Positions 56,826-64,000 of a stretch of DNA of 64,000 nt are shown here, one piece after another. A program made the translations under genes and the position numbers. How positions within the stretch are numbered: the first letter of the stretch is position 1; every line of letters begins with the position of its first letter. The stretch comes from Aspidiotus rigidus (lineage: Eukaryota > Arthropoda > Insecta > Hemiptera > Diaspididae), in NCBI GenBank assembly GCA_035079385.1, contig JAVHKY010000023.1:5348001-5412000 (forward strand), in the 5' to 3' direction. The notes below the pieces were generated by a model. That model was not told the DNA's origin. It worked only from the letters and a program-made list of their open reading frames with translations, and did no database searches.

Positions 56826-58236
56826 ATGCATCGAAGTCTTCTCCTGGTTTGTGTTTTAATGTTTCTTCAGAGCATCAAAGCAATCGATAATAAAGCAATT
56901 AATAATAAAACAAGTGTTTCTCAAAGTAGTATAGCTGATGACAATGAACAGGCTAAACAAAGTATTCCGATTAATAAATCCGAACAGAGTTTAGAAAAGA
57001 AAAAAGACCTTTGTTTGGCTTCATTCCGGAAAGTCTTTGAATTTGAAATATGTGTTAAGCTCGGAAAACAATTGGATGAAATACGTTGTAAATTAATGAA
57101 TGAAACTGCACATGATTTTTGTTCGTCAAGTAATGCTTCAAATGTCGAGGATCACACCACACTCGTTCCTGACTTGTGCGAAAGAAATTTCGAGCTGAAT
57201 ACATCTCGTGTTATACCATCAACGGTTGCTTTTCTTCTTGACGGATGGAAAACCCTCGAACATTTTGGTTGTCAGGATGTTTGTACAAAAAAGGAGAAAG
57301 AGTACTTTAAAGTGTGCTTATTTGTATTCAGTTACTACACGGGTATGATCATGTCTTAGGCGATCATTACAACAAATAGTATTTCTTTTATCTATACTTC
57401 TGATGATTTTTCTACAGATTTACTTTCTTTCACGAAGAGTAAACAAAATTCGATCAGTAATGAAGGTCGTAGCGAAAATTCGGTTCATGCTGTTCCCTCA
57501 AGTGTCGAAGATAATCTACCGGGAAATTTGGAAAATGTACGCAAAGACAATGTAGATGAAGGAAACGATGACATTGCAGGGGATGACGTGGATGTAAAGC
57601 AAGAAAATGAACAAAATAAGGTGGATGAACCTGAACCAATTGCTAAAAAACCTGTTGTTCTGAGAGAAAATCTTGCCAACATTGATGATCCTAAAAGTAA
57701 GTTCAATATTTTTGACTATATTTGAAATTTCACCCATTGTTTTTTCAACGTATATGTTCTATTTTTATTCGTTGCAGGTCAGCATATTTCTGAAACTAAT
57801 GGTAAGAGTACATGTTTTGACGAAAGTTGATTATTTGTTTTTTCATATGTATTCCTAATTAAATTATTCGTTTTCCTTTTTTTCCCCCCCGTAGGTGACA
57901 ATATTCCCTTACCAAAAATTGATAATGACGGAGATTCCCATGCGTTATCTTACTTTGCGTTAGTATCCGGAATTTGTATAGTCCTTTATTTGATGATGTA
58001 CAACAAGAAAAAAGTAAGTTGAAGCCACTGAATGTTTTTTGGACAAGAAGAAGTTGTATGACATCATCCTCTGTGTCGATTAAATTTTTCAGATTCTTGC
58101 TCTCATGATCGAAGGTAGAAGAAGAAATGTGAAAAGACGCCCAAATGGTGCTGCGTACAGCAAATTAGACTCTAATCTTGAAGAAGCGTTGGCATCGGGT
58201 CCTTCAACCTCTACATCGAATACATTACTTTATTGA
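56826..58236 (+). CDS. TGN38/TGOLN2-like type I membrane protein of the trans-Golgi network
   Basis: Probable cycling trans-Golgi/endosome membrane protein. Five exons, 56826-57342, 57418-57696, 57778-57801 (24 nt), 57895-58013 and 58093-58236, are all in frame and give 360 aa. A signal peptide (MHRSLLLVCVLMFLQSIKA) is followed by a Ser/Asn-rich stretch, a Cys-containing luminal domain (about 59-172, ten Cys), an acidic Glu/Asp/Asn-rich stalk (about 175-290) and one membrane segment (about 291-309). The cytosolic tail reads YNKKKILALMIEGRRRNVKR, then RPNGAAYSKLDS. Its basic stretch, EGxRxxVxRRP spacing and YxxΦ signal (YSKL, 335-338) match the tail of mammalian TGN38/TGN46, where YQRL drives retrieval from the plasma membrane. 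The luminal parts share only composition. The upstream extension of the frame begins at TTG and is not used. Confidence 0.8.
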
Positions 58237-59740
58237 TGGATGTCGGGTTGATTTAATTTTGTCTGTGATGTAAATAATCAAGTACGCGTATCCTCATTTT
58301 GCCTTTCTTTTTTTTTTTTTAGTTCATCTCTGAGATGAAAGATGAATTCTTTTGTAAATTAAGTAATTTCACCCGTTTTTGTTACTGATAATACCTAAAT
58401 GAAGAAGAAATCCTTTTTGGTTTCACATAGATTTTAGATGTAATTATATTCGCGTATTATGTACCATTATGATATTGAAAAATATTACGTATTTGTCTAT
58501 TCTTACCTAATCGCCGATTCATCAACAATTTGTTGATATTCATCAACAATTTGTTGATAAGGAAGTAATTTTATTTTGTTGAGATTATTAACTTTTACTG
58601 AAGTTGATATTATAATGTACAATTTCAGATAGAAAATTTATAAAAAGATTTTATTGGATCTTCTCAGCTATCCATAGACCGGTATTATTATGTGTGTATA
58701 AATTAAGAGTATTCCCGAAGTGCATTCATTTAAAGAATGCATATTGACTGTGATAATATTTGTTTAACAATAAGATTATTCACGCGATGACTTATAAAGT
58801 AGTCGTGTCTCAGAAAATAATTGATGTAACTACTTTTTTTTTCGGTTGCTATTTTCTCTCATTATTTATAAAGTAGATAGGGAAAAGGTTATTTTTATAA
58901 AGTCAAATCGATGCAGTATTCAGGATACAAATATGAGACAAGAACAATTGAAAAGACGGTGTGTACAATTCTCCTTTTTATGGGCGCAAACTTCAATTTT
59001 GTTTACAAATATTGAAAATTTATGCAAAAATTTATAAATATTCATAATATTGTAGTTCAACTTTCAAACTGTATTTCAACTTTTTGGCTTGCGATGTCAG
59101 AGCACTGCCTAGGTTAGAATATTATGTATGTTGGATGAAATCTCATCTTGGCAGAGTATTGTATGTAGATTTTGTAATTTGTCCGATTTTAATTCAGAAT
59201 TGAGTCGTTGTTTCTTCGGCAAAATATTTGAAATGATAAAAATCAACTCCGTACTTCAAGTAATAATGATTAAAATGTATTTTTATATTAAGGATCTAAG
59301 TAGGATCGTCGCTAATTGAAGGATTAAGAATTTTTTTCGTTCAAGTTACCTGAAGAATAACTTAAAAATACAATTAAATACTTTGTCAGTTACGATTAAA
59401 CGAATATTTTTGGTGGAGTTGTTAATTTGATGATACGAATTTCTATGATATTAGATTATCCTAAAAATCGTTCGTGTAATTCATACAATAATTGATTACT
59501 TTCAGTCACAAAAGAATGAAGTTCTGCAATTTTGGCCTCAAGAATAGATGTTAAACAATAGATGTACATTCTTTTTTTCTGGTAGCCAAGCTAGTTGTGT
59601 TTTGAAATCGACAAAGTCACCAAATAGGCTCATATTGAATGGCGAATGTAATCTGAAAGATAATTTTCTCCTCCAATCAACCCATACACTACCGGGTAGA
59701 TTGAATTTGAAACGAAAAGAAAATTATAAAAAAATATTTC
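58237..59740. other. 3' region of the TGN38-like gene and intergenic DNA
   Basis: AT-rich and non-coding as far as I can see. It includes the duplicated 21-bp hairpin sequence at 58517-58558. Small open frames at 58846-59319 show no domain or good codon pattern. Confidence 0.5.
58517..58558. repeat. Tandem duplication of a 21-bp self-complementary sequence
   Basis: ATTCATCAACAATTTGTTGAT is present twice without interruption (58517-58537 and 58538-58558). Each copy can fold on itself through ATCAACAA/TTGTTGAT. Confidence 0.85.
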
Positions 59741-59742
59741 CG

Positions 59743-60069
59743 AAACTTTTACGTTATGAATTAAATGAGTCAATTTGCTTTTGTTGCCACCTTTATTATT
59801 ATACAAAACTCGACGTTTCGACGCACCTCGTCGTCATCATCAGGAGAAACGTACTGAAATAAAATAAAAATACAAAGAGAGAGGAGACCAGATATGAACG
59901 TGAGAAAAGGAAAAAGCACGTGCCAACAAGATCAGGACCGGAGATGACGACGAGGTGCATCGTAACGTCGAGTTTTGTATAATAATAAAGGTGGCAACAA
60001 AAGCAAATTGACTCATTTAATTTATAACTGTGTGTCACGGAGAAATAAAACTTTCTTTTTTACGTTATG
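59743..60069. mobile_element. Palindromic element with Penelope-like terminal motif
   Basis: Inverted arms lie at about 59757-59840 and 59943-60030. Each contains AAATGAGTCAATTTGCTTTT, GTTGCCACCTTTATTATTAT and CAAAACTCGACGTTTCGACG or its inverse. The outer DNA shows an imperfect direct repeat, AAACTTTTACGTTATG at 59743-59758 and a longer variant at 60048-60069, which may be a target duplication. The inner end of the left arm, read on the minus strand, is CTGATGA, GACG, loop, CGTC, GAAAC, a hammerhead-ribozyme-like core known from Penelope-like retroelements. Only the terminal parts are present and there is no coding sequence. Confidence 0.6.
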
Positions 60070-60344
60070 TGTTTCAGTTAGGGTTTTGGGCAGATCATAT
60101 TACAAAAGTTCAATGGATTTGAACGTCCTAGTATGAATTGAGGGTATTAGTGAGTGGTTAGAGAGATTAATTAAGCTCCTAACGATTCTCATTTTAAGCT
60201 GGTCATCATCCTTGAAAATTTGTAATTTCCCGATCCAGTGAATAATTTAGGAAATTCTACATCAGTAGTTTTTCCATCTTGAAATATTGGTAGGTATACC
60301 TATTTTGCTGACACTGTCTGAAATGACAATCTGACCAGAGCGGA

Positions 60345-60717
60345 GCTCTGCCGTACAAAGTGAGATGGACGTGTATATCCAAAACAACGATTCAGAGAAT
60401 GATGTATTGCTTTCAAAATGAACGAAAAATTATTCTACAATCCTGCAAATTTCACGATTTCTAATATTTTTATCTAAGAATCCGATGGTCGTTTTAAATT
60501 TTTGTTAACGGCAATAGTTTTAGAGATATTCACTAATATTCACGTAAGTGGATATGTCCCATTTGCCGACAAAGGAGTAGGACGTGATCCACTTTTGAAT
60601 GATTTCACAGACGGAGCACACACGCACACACTCGTAGACGTAAATCCGCCAGAAGATCCATTTTTCTAGATTCGTATTTCCGATATACGTCAATCTCACT
60701 TTGTACGGCAGAGCGTG
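60345..60717. repeat. Short inverted-repeat pair (about 40-bp arms)
   Basis: GCTCTGCCGTACAAAGTGAG at about 60348 and its inverse CTCACTTTGTACGGCAGAGC at about 60693 delimit a 370-bp segment. GACGTGTATATCC against GATATACGTC extends the pairing. It is probably a small DNA element. Confidence 0.65.
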
Positions 60718-60724
60718 CATTGAC

Positions 60725-61471
60725 CTTTAAAGGTATGCTCTACCTAGTCACTCACACGTAGACACACACAAAATATATATATCACATGTTGCGATTTTTG
60801 CCCCGAGATAACTGATTAAATTAAATAAAGCATGAAATATCTTGAAACTTCGTATTTATGTAGACAAAACTTGGTTCACACGAACTGATTTTGTTCATTA
60901 ATTGGAATTCAACGATTCAAAGATGGCCCCTTCAGGCCTTCAGAAGTTCAGACGTAAGTTTAAACGTTTCCTGAAGATCATTCAGAATATTTCGCGATCT
61001 GTCAACTAATTAGCCGTATTTTCTTCAACTTCAAGAATAAATTACTCCACGTTCCTAATCATTTTGTACATTATTCGATAAGTTATTCGCATGAGGACAC
61101 AACTGTAGGTGCGCTAGAGTCGTGCCCGAAAAGGGGATTCGGCAAAAATTGCCATAAATCTGTATAAAACTAAAACGGGCTGTATCTTTGTCAATATTGA
61201 AAAATACAAAAAAGTAGCAGAGCATTTTTTTATTATTTTCATTCATAGAATAACCTAAAAGAAGAAAAAATTAAGATTTCAACAATTTTCTGTAACATCC
61301 CCTTTTCAGGCAGCTTCCAAAAATGGCCACCACAGTTTTCATAGAGGGCGCCTACTTTGTGTCCTCATGCGAATACGTGGGCAAAAATCACTACCCGCAA
61401 GACACCATTTTGTGTAATACACGTGTATTTTCTGTGTGTGAGTGACTAGATAGAGCATACCGCTTAAGCTT
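60725..61471. mobile_element. MITE-like element with 40-bp inverted ends
   Basis: The left end GGTATGCTCTACCTAGTCAC at about 60731 and the right end GTGACTAGATAGAGCATACC ending at about 61462 are inverse copies. A second inner pair, CGCATGAGGACACAACTGTA at about 61088 and its inverse at about 61350-61372, folds the right half separately. TTAA is found a few bases outside both ends, so a TTAA-specific transposase is possible. No coding sequence. Confidence 0.65.
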
Positions 61472-62566
61472 TGACAATACTGATCGGTGGAATTATGACG
61501 TCATGTTTTGTTTACATTTCAACTTGGTCGGAGTTTCTTATCAGTGTTTCTATACTCAACACGTATGTATAAAATCAAAATCTACAGAAAAATTTGAATT
61601 TGGTCTCTTTGTACAGGAAATTAAAAGGGGAAAAAATATTCGGACCTAGCAACGGAGTGGCTGACACCTCGCGGCAGTTCTTAGAACTTAGGTTTCAACA
61701 CACCACTACAAACATACATACGCACGATGCTGTTATCAAGGTTAGGATGAAATTCCCAATTTTGCATGAGAGTTCTGTATAATTGCTTCATAACTTTATT
61801 CAAATTCTTTCAATTCTTATGAAATATAACTCATTTGAAAGAAAATTTTCGACACCACAAACATATCCCCCTGAAGTTCTTCTCATACGTACAATATTTT
61901 CCGAGAAAAAAGTATCGAAAGTGTTTCTTCCTAGTATTTTTGATTTTCATCCTAACGTTGATAAGGCGCGACGCTAGCGCGCAACGGGTCTGCTAGGTCC
62001 GAATTGTTCTCTTCAATTTTTCATTTAACGCCATGTTTTTTAAAATAATTTGAAGAAACGTGACGCGCTCCATAATGGTACATGCTAAAAATTCCGACCA
62101 AGTGAAAAAGTAAACAATCACGTGACATCTGACGTAACGTCAGTTTGCCAACCATCAAAATAATTATTATACCTCTTATGGACTGAGCTTCGTCCATAAC
62201 TGCAATGTTAAACGAGTGTGGAAACATGTATAGCGTGTGGAGGACTCCAACGGCTTTTCCTCCCTCCGCAATCAACCGCGTCGCCTATGTTGAGTCCTCC
62301 GCATTTTATTTTCTTGTCATAATTATCTTTCCACCGGTAAACGTCCTCTCAGCTCAGTGCAGTAGACTTACCTAAACTGTGAAATTTCTGACTTCTTGTC
62401 CTATTCTTCTAGTCCCTACATGCACACGCATTGAGTGACTAGTGAGTTTACTTGAATTGTTGTTGCACGAATTATTACTATCTACAATCCTTACACCTGT
62501 GTATTATCATCGTGATTTTTTTTTTTTACTCCAACTTGACAGAAATATCATGTTTCACTATTACAG
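61472..62566. other. Interval upstream of the zinc-finger gene
   Basis: No confirmed gene. It should contain the missing first exon or exons and the promoter of the zinc-finger gene. Small frames at 61594-61977 (plus) and 62021-62275 (minus) are not recognisable. Confidence 0.4.
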
Positions 62567-63457
62567 TCATTTTACCAGAAAATTGACATCTTGTATTTAA
62601 AATTTGCCGCAAGTAAGGATTCTCGTCATACTCTTCATTGTGAACTTTGTGACAGCAAAATCGAGGATCACTGGGGTAATCATCGGCTGAGTCAAGTACA
62701 TTGTGCTGCTGTCAATCATATTGCCAAGCAGTTGATTGACGTATTTTTCTCTCACAACATTATATTAAAAGATGAAACCACGTTTACCACGCATGGTGTG
62801 CAGTGTTTTTTCTGCAATGAGAATTTCACGTCCTTTCTCGATAACCATTTAGATCATCTAAACAGTTCTGATCATCTAGAGAAAATGGAAGCTTTCAAGG
62901 TAAAACATGAAGAGAAGTTCAGTACCATTTATAAGGCTTGCCGTATCTGTGCCAATGATGACGAAGATGCTCTTGTGAAAAAAGTGATAGGCAATGGAAT
63001 AAAAATTGCAGAGGACGGAAAATATCATTGCATTCCGTGTAATATTGAAATTCCTGACGAAAAACAGTTTTATACTCATATCACTGGATCAGCTCATTTA
63101 AAATGGGTCGACAGTCAGTTGTTCCTAGCTGCAGCCGTCATTCTCAGGGTCGACTACGGATTCACTATTAAGAACGGGTCATTTTTCTGCATGGTATGCA
63201 AAACTGTAATAGGAAGTGGTTTGGCAGCAGTGAAAGAGATTTCAACTCATCACAATTCATCATGTGAAGATAACTCTATAGAAGAGAATCTATCATCATC
63301 AGACAGTTACTCATCAGATGAATATGATAGTTGTGATTCTACAGAGAATGCAATGGTTTTCCGCGCCGGCCGTTTATGGTGTCATAGCAGTTGTGAGGCA
63401 TGCGAGTTAGATCTTTCTTGGAGTGATAACGAGTGGGAGTATTGCTATGATGATTAG
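62567..63457 (+). CDS. Multi-zinc-finger protein of unknown function, last coding exon
   Basis: A 296-codon frame follows a splice-acceptor-like TGTTTCACTATTACAG at 62551-62566. There is no in-frame ATG before the zinc-finger region, so the start codon must be in an upstream exon not identified here. Visible Cys/His units are CELCDSKIEDHWGNHRLSQVH, CFFCNENFTSFLDNHLDHL(..)H, CIPCNIEIPDEKQFYTHITG(..)H with U1-like H-x5-H spacing, CMVCKTVIG with a later HH pair, and a final CHSSCEACELDLSW. An acidic Ser-rich segment (DSYSSDEYDSCDS) lies before the last one. The spacing suggests RNA- or DNA-binding C2H2 fingers, but I recognise no named family. Codon use is normal and the frame has no lesions. 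Confidence 0.65.
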   Translation, partial: SFYQKIDILYLKFAASKDSRHTLHCELCDSKIEDHWGNHRLSQVHCAAVNHIAKQLIDVFFSHNIILKDETTFTTHGVQCFFCNENFTSFLDNHLDHLNSSDHLEKMEAFKVKHEEKFSTIYKACRICANDDEDALVKKVIGNGIKIAEDGKYHCIPCNIEIPDEKQFYTHITGSAHLKWVDSQLFLAAAVILRVDYGFTIKNGSFFCMVCKTVIGSGLAAVKEISTHHNSSCEDNSIEENLSSSDSYSSDEYDSCDSTENAMVFRAGRLWCHSSCEACELDLSWSDNEWEYCYDD

Positions 63458-64000
63458 GTAGGTACATATTGAACATTGTTTAGTTTTAATACCTATCCTA
63501 ATTAATTATACAGATTAGATAATTACAAAGCCTAGCATCAACATGAGATTGAATAACATTTTCCAAATATTTTAGCCTGTTGTTCCCCGTGATCCTGAAT
63601 ATTTTCTCAATACTTAACTATATATTTTTTTTCCTAGTCAACAATGCCATCATAAGGCTGATTGATCTTTTATGTTTTTTTTTTTCTCTTTTTCATCAAA
63701 CCGCATGAAATAATTTTAAAACTGGTTTGTCTTATACTATACAATCACATGTATTTTTATCCTAGAAGTATAAATTTAGGTAGGTACTCTAAATAATCCA
63801 TTACCAAGGTTGAACTTCTATAATTTTTATTAGTATTTAATCAAAAAACAATTATAGAATATTCATTTTATTTGTACTTACCTATATTGTTCTATTTATG
63901 AATATTATTATCTTCCTTCAGATCAATATTCTGGTTGAAGATGCAAAATTTTACTCCACGCAGCCATAGCCACCCCTCTGCTGTCAAAGAATGTTTCCTT
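63458..64000. other. 3' flank of the zinc-finger gene
   Basis: AT-rich, no open frame of note. It is probably the 3' untranslated region followed by intergenic DNA. Confidence 0.5.

Noticed and set aside
1..64000. tRNA, rRNA or other classical RNA genes
   Set aside because: I saw no cloverleaf with A/B boxes or rRNA-like segment while reading both strands. A dedicated covariance-model scan could still find a short one.

Overview
The window is nuclear DNA of an AT-rich arthropod, most likely an insect. The evidence is spliceosomal introns with GT..AG borders in every recognisable gene, a BTB domain of the tramtrack/lola type, arthropod-like transposons and single-copy genes conserved across animals. 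The species cannot be named from the sequence.

Layout. Positions 1-31,000 are almost entirely accessory DNA. They hold dispersed short repeats built around a GAGCTATATATGATAGGAGG motif, two large foldback elements with tandem arrays inside (6762-9980 and 19640-22675), a dead DIRS-type tyrosine-recombinase retrotransposon (10010-11930), dead non-LTR retrotransposons (12005-13095, 24200-25060, 26596-27380), and a hAT-like element (27541-29004) that contains a second hAT-like element. Each member of that pair has its own perfect 8-bp target duplication. The only likely host coding piece in this part is a short hydrophobic first exon on the minus strand (5731-5831).

Positions 31,000-64,000 are gene-dense. 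In order: an unidentified minus-strand gene start with a 24-nt exon (31474-31823); SYNCRIP/hnRNP Q on minus (33615-40717, 12 coding exons, 623 aa); a BTB plus TTF-like zinc-finger protein on plus (42017-43392); SNRNP40 on plus (45123-46624, 7 exons, 334 aa); FAF2/UBXD8 on minus (47542-49484, 8 exons, 439 aa); a FUNDC1-like gene on plus (50416-54867); a UMP-CMP kinase gene without introns on minus, lying inside FUNDC1 intron 2 (50986-51696); a C1orf198/DUF4706 homologue on minus (55639-56312); a TGN38/TGOLN2-like Golgi membrane protein on plus (56826-58236); and a multi-zinc-finger protein on plus (62567-63457, 5' end missing).

The genes do not form one pathway. SYNCRIP and SNRNP40 act in RNA metabolism. 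FAF2 (ER and lipid-droplet ERAD) and FUNDC1 (outer mitochondrial membrane mitophagy receptor) start divergently about 930 bp apart and are both membrane quality-control proteins. The C1orf198 and TGN38-like genes are also divergent, 513 bp apart. The FUNDC1 intron also carries a second nested transposon pair (52030-53555 enclosing 52571-53217), again with two independent perfect 8-bp duplications. The most unusual material is the set of long-inverted-repeat elements with internal satellites, which occurs repeatedly and in unrelated-looking families.
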